This document shows positions 39,948 to 48,073 of a stretch of 64,000 nucleotides of DNA, piece after piece. Positions within the stretch are counted from its first letter, which is position 1, and each line of letters starts with the position of its first letter. Location: positions 248,001 to 312,000 of the forward strand of contig NZ_QVAI01000004.1 of NCBI RefSeq assembly GCF_003427025.1, read 5' to 3'. The position numbers and the translations under genes are program-made. The notes below the pieces were generated by a model, which was not told the DNA's origin, searched no databases, and saw only the letters and a list, made by a program, of their open reading frames with translations. This stretch comes from Jiangella endophytica. GTDB taxonomy: Bacteria; Actinomycetota; Actinomycetes; Jiangellales; Jiangellaceae.

Positions 39948-40166
39948 TCACGCATCCAGGGTGACGATCTCCTCGTCGCGCGGCACCGTCAGCACGGCGG
40001 CCGCCTCGAGCGGGGTCAGACCCTCCCAGCTGGTCAGTTCGATGACCTCGCGGTCGGCCGGGTCGAGGCGGCGCAGCGCCGCGCGGACCAGGTCGGCCTG
40101 CGGGTCGTCGTCGCGGCGGTCTCCCTCTCTACGCGGAACGTTGACGTAGAGAGATGTCCGGTGCGG
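39948..40166 (-). pseudogene. Remnant of an ECF sigma factor (region 4)
   Basis: One frame without start codon encodes DDDPQADLVRAALRRLDPAD then REVIELTSWEGLTPLEAAAV and stops shortly after. This resembles sigma-70 region 4 of ECF factors (A-L-x-x-L-x-x-x-D-R-E-V-I-x-L-x-x-W-E-G-L) but region 2 and the end of the HTH are missing. A 9-bp inverted repeat (40125-40153) lies within it. Probably a decayed gene; chance similarity is possible. Confidence 0.5.
40125..40153. repeat. 9-bp inverted repeat in the sigma remnant
   Basis: CTCTCTACG (40125-40133) and CGTAGAGAG (40145-40153) flank 11 nt. It lies between the formylglycine-enzyme stop and the sigma remnant, and could be the terminator of the sulfatase operon or a scar of rearrangement. 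Confidence 0.45.
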
Positions 40167-40193
40167 GGCGCCGCGTCCCAGCCGTGGCGGGAT

Positions 40194-41042
40194 TCACACG
40201 TCCGCGACGCAGCGGAAGCCGATGTTGCCGGCGGAGCTGTCGGGCGTGTTGGAGCTGCGCGCGTCGACGCGGTAGCGGAAGCAGTAGCTCTCGTGACAGA
40301 GGTAGGAGCCGCCGCGCATCGCCTTGGCGCCGGCCCGCGCGGTGCTGTGCTGGTCGAACCAGTTCGCGCACCACTCCCACACGTTGCCGGTCATGTTGTG
40401 CAGGCCGTAGCCGTTGGGTGGGTACGCGTCGGCGGGCGCGGTGCCGACATAGCCGTCGGCGGCGGTGTTCTCGGCCGGGAAGCTGCCCTGCCAGACGTTC
40501 ATGCGGTGCTCGCCGCCGGGCTCGCGCTCGTTGCCCCACGGGTACCGGTTCTGCACGAGGCCGCCGCGGGCGGCGTACTCCCACTCCTCCTCGGTGGGCA
40601 GCCGTTTGCCCGCCCAGCGCGCGTACGCGCGGGCGTCGCGCCAGGTCACGTGGACGACCGGGTGATCCATGCGGTCGTCGAGCTTCGATGCCGGGCCCTC
40701 CGGGTGGCGCCAGTCGGCGCCGTACACCTCACGCCACCACGGCGCCGCTGCCACACCGCGGGTCGGCGGGTGGTCGTCGGGCAGCAACCCGGCGAAGACG
40801 AACGACGTGCCGAACCGCTCCGCCAGTGTCACCCAGCCGGTGTCCTCGATGAACTCCGCGAACGCCGTGTTCGTCACCGTGGTGACATCGATGCGGAACG
40901 GCTCGACCGTCACCTCACGCACCGGGCCCTCGCCGTCGGCCGGGTAGCCGTCGCCGGCGTCGGTGCCCATGAGGAACACGCCACCGGGCAGCGTCGCCAT
41001 GGCGGCGCCGGCGGATGGCGCGGCCGCCGGCGGCGCCGTCAC
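40194..41042 (-). CDS. Formylglycine-generating enzyme (sulfatase activator)
   Basis: FGE oxidises the active-site Cys of sulfatases to formylglycine. The 282-residue protein has LPGGVFLMGTDAGDGYPADG, HPVVHVTWRDARAYARWAGK, NVWEWCANWF and the copper-binding cysteines Cys249 and Cys254 in GGSYLCHESYCFRYRV, ending SSAGNIGFRC. GTG at 41042 is chosen by family length; GTG 41051 or ATG 41000 are alternatives. The Cys-type sulfatase two genes upstream is the obvious client. Confidence 0.92.
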   Translation of the reverse strand: MTAPPAAAPSAGAAMATLPGGVFLMGTDAGDGYPADGEGPVREVTVEPFRIDVTTVTNTAFAEFIEDTGWVTLAERFGTSFVFAGLLPDDHPPTRGVAAAPWWREVYGADWRHPEGPASKLDDRMDHPVVHVTWRDARAYARWAGKRLPTEEEWEYAARGGLVQNRYPWGNEREPGGEHRMNVWQGSFPAENTAADGYVGTAPADAYPPNGYGLHNMTGNVWEWCANWFDQHSTARAGAKAMRGGSYLCHESYCFRYRVDARSSNTPDSSAGNIGFRCVADV

Positions 41043-41100
41043 CGACGGCACCGCCAGCAGGTGATGCGTTTCGCGGCCGGCCGCGCAACATGGGGCCGGG

Positions 41101-41592
41101 TCACTCGGCGAAGGCATCGCGGAGTTTCTCCTCCTGCTCCGTCGTGAGGTTGGACTGGACCAGCTCCGGCTTGAGGCCGGACTCCTCGAACGCCTGCAGG
41201 ACCTTGTCCTGGATGGCGCCGCTGGTGAGGACGAACAGTGCGGACGTCCCGGGAGTGACCTTATCGCGGGTCTGCCGGATGAAGTCGTCGTCGATCCCGA
41301 CGTCGCTGAGCGACCCGCCGATCGCACCCGCGGCCGCGCCGACCGCCGCGCCCAGCAGCGGCACGAAGAACAGCAGGCCGAACAGCAGCCCCCAGAACGC
41401 GCCGCCGAGCGCGCCGATTCTGGTCATGCTGGACAGCTGCCGGGTCTTCGGCTTCTTCTTGTCCGCCGGCCACGACACCGTGGCGGCGTCGTGGACCTGG
41501 ATCAGCTCCTGCTTCTGCAACGACTCCAGCAGCGTGACGGCGCGGTCGGCTGCGGTGGGGTCCTCGAACTTCCAGACGGTGAACGTGGCCAT
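41101..41592 (-). CDS. DUF1269-family membrane protein
   Basis: A 163-residue protein with an N-terminal alpha/beta part (MATFTVWKFEDPTAADRAV), a central Gly/Ala-rich hydrophobic stretch (ALGGAFWGLLFGLLFFVPLL, about residues 61-92) and a C-terminal charged domain. This is the DUF1269 layout, also seen in the protein at 57072. Sits between the sulfatase and FGE genes in one operon. Function unknown. Confidence 0.85.
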   Translation of the reverse strand: MATFTVWKFEDPTAADRAVTLLESLQKQELIQVHDAATVSWPADKKKPKTRQLSSMTRIGALGGAFWGLLFGLLFFVPLLGAAVGAAAGAIGGSLSDVGIDDDFIRQTRDKVTPGTSALFVLTSGAIQDKVLQAFEESGLKPELVQSNLTTEQEEKLRDAFAE

Positions 41593-41621
41593 GGTGCGGG
41601 TCTCCTCACTCTGTTCCGGGT

Positions 41622-43943
41622 CTAGTCGCGGGCCAGGGCGGCCTGCAATCGCCGCTCGAGGTCCAGGTAGCGGTCGTCGGCCACGTTGACCTCGACCTTC
41701 ACGATCCGGCCGCCGGCGAACGGGAACCGCGGCGGGTACTGCCGGGTGACCGCGTCGCCGCCGTCGTAGCCGACGCACAGGCCCTCGCCGCACAGCGAGA
41801 AGTGCCCGGTCTGGGTGCGCAGCGCGCCCTCGGCCACCTCGGCCTCGTCGACGTAGAGCCGCGCGGTGCCGTGCGACTCGCCGTGCTCGCCGGTCTTCTC
41901 CTTGCTGAACTCGACGCCGACGACGTGCCGGCCGCCGGGCAGCGGGCCGGACACCAGCTCCTGCTCCGGCGCGAGGCCGAGGAAGTTGTAGACGTAGTGC
42001 AGCCGGCCGTCCTTGACGAACAGCGCGTGGCCGCCGAAGCGGGACCCGTGCGCCAGGATCACGCCCTCGGCCGACGGCGACAGCTCCACCTCGGCGAGGA
42101 TCTTGTACGAGACCCCGTGCGTGTTGGCCGCCGAGCGCTCCGGCACCTCGGCCGTCCCCGGATAGTAGGTGGACGTGCCGCCGGCCGGCTCCGGCGCCTG
42201 GAACTCGTACTTGATGTAGTCGAGCACGCCGAGGTCGTTCAGCGGCAGCACGTCGTACCGGCCGGCCTCCTCGAACCAGAGGTCGACCAGCTCGCGCACC
42301 TTCTCCGGGTGCCGCGCGGCGAGGTCGTGCGCCTCGGCACGGTCGACGTCGGTGTGGAACAGCTGCCACTGGTCGTCGGCGAAGTGCCCGATGTCCGACG
42401 GCACCGGCCCGTGCACCGCGACGACCTTCCAGCCGTCGTGCCACAGGCCCCGGGTGCCGAGCATCTCGTAGTACTGGGTGCGCCGGTTCGTCGGCGCGGT
42501 GGCGTCGTCGAAGCTGTAGCGCATCGACGCCCCCGGCAGCGGCGTCTGCTCGTAGCCGAGCACGGTGCCGGGCATCTCGACCCCGCAGCAGTCGAGGATC
42601 GTCGGGACGATGTCGACGGCGTGGTGGTACTGGGCGCGCACCTCGCCGCGGGCCTCGATGCCCTTCGGCCAGGAGATCACCAGCGGGTCGCAGACGCCAC
42701 CCTGGTACGAGTAGCGCTTGAACATGCGGTACGGCGTCGAGAACGCCATCGCCCAGCCGGTCGGGTAGTGGTTGTAGGTGTCCGGGCTGCCGAGCCGGTC
42801 GATCATCGGCAGGTTGTCCTCGATGGCGTCCGGCCAGCCGTTGAAGAACTTGTTCTCGTTCACCGAGCCGTTCGGGCTGCCCTCCCCCGACGCGCCGTTG
42901 TCGGCGCAGTAGAAGACCAGCGTGTTCTCCAGCTGGCCGGACTCCTCCAGGTAGTCGATCAGCCGGCCGACCTCGTGGTCGGTGTACTCGGAGAAGGCGG
43001 CGTACACCTCGGCCATGCGCGAGAACAGCCGCTTCTCGTCGTTGCTGAGCGAGTCCCACGGGCGGACCGCGTCCTGCGGGCTGGTGGTGCCCTCCGGCAT
43101 CGGGTTCATCGGGGTCAGGTCGGTGTCCGCCGGCAGGATCCCGCGCTCCTTCATCCGCGGCAGCACCCACTCGCGGTAGGCCTCGTAGCCGTCGTCGAAC
43201 GCGCCGCGGTACTTGTCGATCCACTCCTGCGGCGCGTGGTGCGGTGCGTGGTTGGCGCCCGGACAGAAGAACAGGTACCAGGGCTTGTCCGGCGCGGTCT
43301 GCCTGCTGTCGCGGACGAACGAGATCGCCTTGTCCGTCAGGTCCTTGGACAGGTGGTAGCCGTCCTCGGGGAGGTACGGCTGCTCGGTGTAGTGGTCGTC
43401 CTCGGCGAGGTCCGGGTACCACTGGTTCGTCTCGCCGCCGATGAAGCCGTAGAACCGGTCGAAGCCGCGGCGGATCGGCCAGTTCCGCTTCGACGCGCCC
43501 ATCGCGAACTCGTCGACCGGCACGTTGTGGTTCTTGCCGACCCAGAACGTATTCCAGCCGGCGTCGCCGAGCACCTGGGCCAGGTAGGCGTTCTCCATCG
43601 GGATGTGCGTGTGGTTGCCGGGGAAGCCGGTGGCGCTCTCCGCGATGGTGGCGAACGCGTTCTGGTGGTGGTTGCGGCCGGTGAGCAGGCAGGACCGGGT
43701 CGGCCCGCACAACGCCGTCGTGTGCCACTGGCTGTACGTGAGCCCGTTGGCGGCCAGCCGGTCCAGCGTCGGCATCGAGATGCGCCCGCCGTACGGCGAC
43801 CACGCCGCCTGCCCGGTGTCGTCGTACAGGATGACCAGCACGTTCGGTGCCCCCTCGGGCGCCCGGCGGGCGAGGAACGGTTCCCAGTCGGGGACGGAGT
43901 CGCGGATGTCCAGGTTGATGACGCCGTTGAACCGGTCGGGCAT
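41622..43943 (-). CDS. Type I arylsulfatase (Cys-type)
   Basis: A 773-residue sulfatase. Metal site Asp41-Asp42 in LVILYDDTGQAAWSPYGG; active-site motif CGPTRSCLLTGR (79-90), where Cys79 becomes formylglycine through the neighbouring FGE. ATG 43943 (MPDRFNG) is preceded by GGGGGAG. No signal peptide is visible, so it may be cytosolic or exported by another route. A C-terminal beta-sandwich-like region (HVVGVEFSKEKTGEHGE) follows. Substrate unknown. Upstream lies site b of the palindrome regulon. Confidence 0.92.
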   Translation of the reverse strand: MPDRFNGVINLDIRDSVPDWEPFLARRAPEGAPNVLVILYDDTGQAAWSPYGGRISMPTLDRLAANGLTYSQWHTTALCGPTRSCLLTGRNHHQNAFATIAESATGFPGNHTHIPMENAYLAQVLGDAGWNTFWVGKNHNVPVDEFAMGASKRNWPIRRGFDRFYGFIGGETNQWYPDLAEDDHYTEQPYLPEDGYHLSKDLTDKAISFVRDSRQTAPDKPWYLFFCPGANHAPHHAPQEWIDKYRGAFDDGYEAYREWVLPRMKERGILPADTDLTPMNPMPEGTTSPQDAVRPWDSLSNDEKRLFSRMAEVYAAFSEYTDHEVGRLIDYLEESGQLENTLVFYCADNGASGEGSPNGSVNENKFFNGWPDAIEDNLPMIDRLGSPDTYNHYPTGWAMAFSTPYRMFKRYSYQGGVCDPLVISWPKGIEARGEVRAQYHHAVDIVPTILDCCGVEMPGTVLGYEQTPLPGASMRYSFDDATAPTNRRTQYYEMLGTRGLWHDGWKVVAVHGPVPSDIGHFADDQWQLFHTDVDRAEAHDLAARHPEKVRELVDLWFEEAGRYDVLPLNDLGVLDYIKYEFQAPEPAGGTSTYYPGTAEVPERSAANTHGVSYKILAEVELSPSAEGVILAHGSRFGGHALFVKDGRLHYVYNFLGLAPEQELVSGPLPGGRHVVGVEFSKEKTGEHGESHGTARLYVDEAEVAEGALRTQTGHFSLCGEGLCVGYDGGDAVTRQYPPRFPFAGGRIVKVEVNVADDRYLDLERRLQAALARD

Positions 43944-43978
43944 GAGCTCCCCCTCGTCTGCGTTCCCCCGTCGTCGCC

Positions 43979-45703
43979 TCATCGTCGGGCGGCACCGTCG
44001 CCGGCGGCTTCACCTTCTCCGGGTGAGGTCGCCGCGACCGCCGCCTCCACCGTCGGGTAGAGCCGGTCCAGCACCGCCCCGGCGCCGGTCCGCCGCAGCA
44101 CGTCGCGCACCTGGCCGACGTCGCCGACCGCGAGCAGGCGCACGCCGCGGGCGTCGAGTTCGGCGGCGACGTCGCGGAGCATCCCGGCCGCGGTGACGTC
44201 GACGGACGGCACGGTGGCGGCGTCGAGCACCAGCGCGCGGACCCCGTCGGCGGTGGCCAGCTCCAGCAGCCGGTCCTGTACCGCGTCGGCGTTGGCGAAG
44301 TAGAGCCCGCTCTCCACCCGCACCACGACGACGCCCGAAACCGGGGAACTCCCTGGATCCCGCTCGACGTCCACCCACTGCCCCGCTCCGCCCGCCACCC
44401 GGCCCAGCACGGCGACGTGCGGGTGCGCCGTACGTGCCAGCAGCAGCACCACCGACAGGACGACGCCGATGAGCAGGCCGGGCAGGGTGTCGAAGAACAG
44501 GACGCCCAGCAGCGCGCCGAGCGCGCAGATGAAGTCCGCTCGCGCGGCGCGGCCGTAGATCGTGGTGAGCGCCGCCGTGTTGACGTCGTACAGCCGCCGG
44601 AGCCCGCCGATGTCGACCAGCTCGATCACCGCCGCGATGACGACGGCGGCCAGCGCCGGCTCCGGCAGCGACGCGAACAGCGGCGTCAGCACCAGCAGGG
44701 TCAGCACCGTCAGCGCGGCGACGGTCCAGCCCGACACCTGCGACCGCGCACCGGCGCCGGCGTTGACGGCGGTCTTCGAGAGGCTGCCGTTGACCACCAT
44801 GCCGTCGAGGAGGCCGGCGCCGAGGTTGGCCGCGCCGAGCCCGGCCAGCTCCCGGTCGGCGTCGATGCGGTAGCCGTCGCGGCGGGCGTAGGTCTTCGCG
44901 GCGCCGAGGCCCTCGGCGAAGCCGACCAGCATGACGCCGGCCGCGCCCGACAGCAGCAGCGGGATGTCCGAGGCCGCGGTCAGGTCCGGCACGCCCGGCG
45001 CCGGGAGGCCCGCGTCGATGTGCCCGACGACCTCGACACCGCGGTCCTCCAGGTCGAGCACGGCCGCCAGCATGATGCCGAGCGCCACCGCCACCAGCGA
45101 CCCGGGTACCAGCGGCGCCGTCCGGCGCAGGACCAGCACCAGGGCGAGGCAGCCCAGGCCCACCAGCGCCGACCAGCCGGAGACGTCGCCCAAGGACGCC
45201 ACCACCGCCCAGAGTTTCTGGAAGAAGTCGCCGTCGCCACCCTCGATGCCCAGCAGCTTCGGCAACTGCCCGACGATGATCACCAGGGCCATCCCCACGA
45301 TGAAGCCCTTGAGCACCGGCTCGGAGATGAAGTTCGCGAGGAACCCGAGCCGCAGCAGTCCGGCCAGCACCGCCAGCGTGCCGACGGCGAGCGCCAGGCC
45401 CGCCGTGTAAGCGGGGAAGTCCCCGGAATCGTTCGACACGATGCCGCCGACCACCCCCGCCGACAACGCCGCCGTCGCCGACATCGGCCCGACCACCAGG
45501 TGCCGGGAGCTGCCGATCACCGGGTACAGCAGCAGCGCCGGGATCGCCGCGTACAACCCGACCACGGGCGAGACACCGGCGATCGACGCGTAGGCCAGCG
45601 ACTCCGGGATCAGCACCGCCCACACCGTCAGTCCGGCCACCAGGTCGCGGCGCCACCACGACCGCCGGTAGCCCCGCAGCGACCCCAACACCCACGCCGG
45701 CAT
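43979..45703 (-). CDS. SulP-family anion transporter with STAS domain
   Basis: A 574-residue SLC26/SulP protein: DLVAGLTVWAVLIPESLAYA in the first helices, about 12-14 membrane segments and a C-terminal STAS domain (SGVVVVRVESGLYFANADAV). Such proteins move sulfate, bicarbonate or other anions. ATG 45703 is preferred over 45712 because the -10-like GACGAT (45711-45716) covers the latter and leaves 7 nt to 45703. Stands next to a sulfatase, suggesting sulfate, but this is inference. Confidence 0.88.
   Translation of the reverse strand: MPAWVLGSLRGYRRSWWRRDLVAGLTVWAVLIPESLAYASIAGVSPVVGLYAAIPALLLYPVIGSSRHLVVGPMSATAALSAGVVGGIVSNDSGDFPAYTAGLALAVGTLAVLAGLLRLGFLANFISEPVLKGFIVGMALVIIVGQLPKLLGIEGGDGDFFQKLWAVVASLGDVSGWSALVGLGCLALVLVLRRTAPLVPGSLVAVALGIMLAAVLDLEDRGVEVVGHIDAGLPAPGVPDLTAASDIPLLLSGAAGVMLVGFAEGLGAAKTYARRDGYRIDADRELAGLGAANLGAGLLDGMVVNGSLSKTAVNAGAGARSQVSGWTVAALTVLTLLVLTPLFASLPEPALAAVVIAAVIELVDIGGLRRLYDVNTAALTTIYGRAARADFICALGALLGVLFFDTLPGLLIGVVLSVVLLLARTAHPHVAVLGRVAGGAGQWVDVERDPGSSPVSGVVVVRVESGLYFANADAVQDRLLELATADGVRALVLDAATVPSVDVTAAGMLRDVAAELDARGVRLLAVGDVGQVRDVLRRTGAGAVLDRLYPTVEAAVAATSPGEGEAAGDGAARR
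43981..44027 (-). promoter_or_regulatory. Site b of the palindrome regulon, sulfatase promoter
   Basis: On the sulfatase strand CTCACCC-GGAGA-AGGTGAA (44027-44009) matches the consensus with two mismatches in the proximal half. GACGAT (43986-43981) follows after 22 bp. The site lies inside the 3' end of the upstream SulP gene. Confidence 0.5.
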
Positions 45704-45710
45704 GCGCCCC

Positions 45711-45785
45711 ATCGTCGGCTGACGGCGACGGTGGGGTCCTCACCCCGTTCGGGTGACGCCGCGATCATCCGGCCGCGACCACGAT
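45711..45785. promoter_or_regulatory. Site c of the palindrome regulon, divergent promoters
   Basis: CTCACCC-CGTTC-GGGTGAC (45739-45757). Rightwards CACGAT (45780-45785) after 22 bp; leftwards GACGAT (45716-45711) after 22 bp. One operator thus serves both the SulP gene on the left and the SfLAP-SulP pair on the right. Confidence 0.65.
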
Positions 45786-45812
45786 GAACCGACACGACAG
45801 GCGGAGGCCGGG

Positions 45813-46490
45813 ATGGGCGAGGCGATCGGTGCGGTCCTGCCACTCGGTGTCGGCGTCGCGCTGAGTCCGCTGCCGATCGTCGCCGTGGTGCTGATGCTGG
45901 GCAGCCGGCGCGGACGGGTCAACGGGCCGGTGTTCCTGCTCGGCTGGATCCTCGGCCTGGCCGTCGTCGGCACCGCCGTCCTCCTCCTCGCGGCGGCCGC
46001 CGGCCCGGCCGACGACGGTGAGCCGTCCGCCTGGGTCGGCTGGCTGAAGCTGGCGCTCGGCGTCCTCGTCCTGCTGCTGGCCGTCCGCTCCTGGCGCAAG
46101 CGGCCCACCGGCGACGACGAGCCGGAGCTGCCCGGCTGGATGAGCGCGTTGGACACCTGGTCCGCGCGCCGGGCGCTGGGGCTGGGCGCCGCGCTGGCCG
46201 CCGTCAACCCGAAGAACCTCATGCTCACGGTCGCCGCGGGCGCGGCGATCGCGCAGACGGACATCGACGCCGCCGAGCAGGCGGTGGCGCTGGCGGTGTT
46301 CGTGCTGATCGGCGCGCTCGGCCCGGGGCTGCCGGTGGCCCTCACGTTCGCGCTCGGCGACCGCGCCACCACGATGCTGGCCGAGCTGAAGACCTGGCTG
46401 GCCCGGCACAACGCAGCCGTGCTCACCGTCGTGCTGCTGCTGATCGGCACGAAGCTGATCGGTGACGGCATCGCCGGGCTGTCCGGGTGA
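45813..46490 (+). CDS. SfLAP/GAP-family membrane protein
   Basis: A 225-residue protein with about six helices, matching the Sap (sulfolipid-1-addressing protein)/GAP family, LysE-like in topology: LPLGVGVALSPLPIVAVVLM and AVNPKNLMLTVAAGAAIA. In mycobacteria a member exports glycopeptidolipid or sulfolipid. GGAGG is 5-6 nt before ATG 45813. The next gene overlaps its stop (GTGA). Confidence 0.82.
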   Translation: MGEAIGAVLPLGVGVALSPLPIVAVVLMLGSRRGRVNGPVFLLGWILGLAVVGTAVLLLAAAAGPADDGEPSAWVGWLKLALGVLVLLLAVRSWRKRPTGDDEPELPGWMSALDTWSARRALGLGAALAAVNPKNLMLTVAAGAAIAQTDIDAAEQAVALAVFVLIGALGPGLPVALTFALGDRATTMLAELKTWLARHNAAVLTVVLLLIGTKLIGDGIAGLSG

Positions 46491-48073
46491 ACCGCTCCGA
46501 CGTCGTCGCGGGCGTCGTCGCCGGTGCGGTCGTTCTCCCGCAGGCCATGGGGTACGCGGGTGTCGCCGGGCTGCCGGTGCAGGTCGGCCTGTACACGTGC
46601 ATCGTGCCGATGGCGGCGTACGCGCTGCTCGGCGGCGCCCGGCGGCTGAGCATGAGCACGACGTCGACGATCGTCGCGCTGGCCGGGCTCGCGCTGGCCG
46701 CCGCGGGCACGCCGGACGACCCGGACGCGGCGATGGCCGCGGTCAGCACGCTGACGCTGCTCACCGGGCTGGCGCTGCTGCTGTTCTGGCTGCTGCGGCT
46801 CGGCTGGGTGGTCGACGCGATCTCGGACACCGTCGTCAGCGGCCTGAAGGTGGGCGTCGGCCTGACGATCATCGTCGACCAGCTGCCGCACCTGCTCGGC
46901 ATCGACGCCGGGCCGGACGGGTTCCTGCGCGGTATCGAGTACACGCTGACGCACCTCGCCGACGCGAACCGCGCCACCGTCGTCGTCGCGGTGCTGACGC
47001 TGGCCGGGCTGTGGGCGCTGCGCCGGTGGGCGCCGCGGGTGCCCGGCCCGCTGCTCGCCGTCGCCGGCGGGATCGCGGCGACGGCGTGGGCGGACCTGCC
47101 CGCGCGCGGCGTCGAACTGATCCCGCCGGTGCCGAGCGGGCTGCCGGCGCCGGCCGTCCCGCCGCTGGACGGCGCGTGGACGATGCTCCCGTACGCGCTG
47201 GCCATCGCCCTGATGGCGTTCATGGAGACGATCGCCGTCGGACGCAGCACGCGCGAGCCGCTGGACCCGCCGATCGCCACCGGCCGGGAGCTGCTGGCCA
47301 ACGGGACGGCCGCGGTCGCCGGGGCGTTCGTCGCGACCGCTCCGCCGGCCGGCGGGTTCTCGCAGACCATGGTCAATGTCGCCGCCGGCGCCCGGACGCA
47401 GCTCAGTTCGCTCGTCACCGCCGGCGTCGCGGTGGCGGCGGCGCTGTTCCTCGCCCCGGTGCTCAGCGACCTGCCGGAGGCGACGCTGGCCGCGGTCGTC
47501 GTGGTCGCCGTGGCCGGCCTGCTGGACGTCCGCGAGCTGCGTCGCATCGGCCGCATCGACCGGGTCGAGCTGGTGGTCGCGCTGACGACCGGCGGCATCG
47601 CCGTGCTGACGAACCTGCTGGCCGGCGTCGTCGCCGGGGTGTTCCTCACCTACTACCTCGTGCTGCGCCGGCTGAACCACCCGGTGCTGGCCGAGCACCG
47701 TCCGGCCCCGGGCCTGCTGGTCGTCCGGATCGAGGGAGCGCTGTACACGATGAACGTCCGCGCCGTGCAGGCCGAACTGGTTCGGCGCGCGACGACGGAG
47801 GACCCGCCACCGCGTGTGCTGCTGCTCGACCTCGGCGCCACGCTGGACACGTCGGTCACGGTGATGGACGCGTTCGCGGCGGCCGAGCAGCAGCTGGCCC
47901 AGCACGACGTCGCCCTCTGGGTGGCCGACCTGCCCGAGGCGGCGCTGGTCAAGGCGCGCCGGACGGCGGCCTGGCCGGCCTGGCGCGACGGCGGCCGGGT
48001 GCACCCCACGGTGCGGGCCGCCGTCGACGCCTACGAGGGCCTGGTGACCGAGGGCCCGGACGGCGCCGCCTGA
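46487..48073 (+). CDS. SulP-family anion transporter with STAS domain (second copy)
   Basis: A 528-residue SulP protein starting directly at the first transport helices (RSDVVAGVVAGAVVLPQAMG) and ending with a STAS domain (LVVRIEGALYTMNVRAV). It is diverged from the copy at 43979. GTG 46487 overlaps the stop of the SfLAP gene. Its 3' end overlaps the next convergent gene by 43 bp. Confidence 0.87.
   Translation: MNRSDVVAGVVAGAVVLPQAMGYAGVAGLPVQVGLYTCIVPMAAYALLGGARRLSMSTTSTIVALAGLALAAAGTPDDPDAAMAAVSTLTLLTGLALLLFWLLRLGWVVDAISDTVVSGLKVGVGLTIIVDQLPHLLGIDAGPDGFLRGIEYTLTHLADANRATVVVAVLTLAGLWALRRWAPRVPGPLLAVAGGIAATAWADLPARGVELIPPVPSGLPAPAVPPLDGAWTMLPYALAIALMAFMETIAVGRSTREPLDPPIATGRELLANGTAAVAGAFVATAPPAGGFSQTMVNVAAGARTQLSSLVTAGVAVAAALFLAPVLSDLPEATLAAVVVVAVAGLLDVRELRRIGRIDRVELVVALTTGGIAVLTNLLAGVVAGVFLTYYLVLRRLNHPVLAEHRPAPGLLVVRIEGALYTMNVRAVQAELVRRATTEDPPPRVLLLDLGATLDTSVTVMDAFAAAEQQLAQHDVALWVADLPEAALVKARRTAAWPAWRDGGRVHPTVRAAVDAYEGLVTEGPDGAA

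Noticed and set aside
39947-39965. CTCACGC-ATCCA-GGGTGAC after the DUF7144 gene
   Set aside because: Left half has a mismatch in the core, there is no downstream gene in a suitable direction, and it lies over the sigma remnant's end.
41601-41624. Eighth copy of the CTCACCC palindrome upstream of the DUF1269 gene at 41592
   Set aside because: CTCACTC and GGGTCTA are mismatched and spaced by 6; the gene is in the sulfatase operon and needs no own site.
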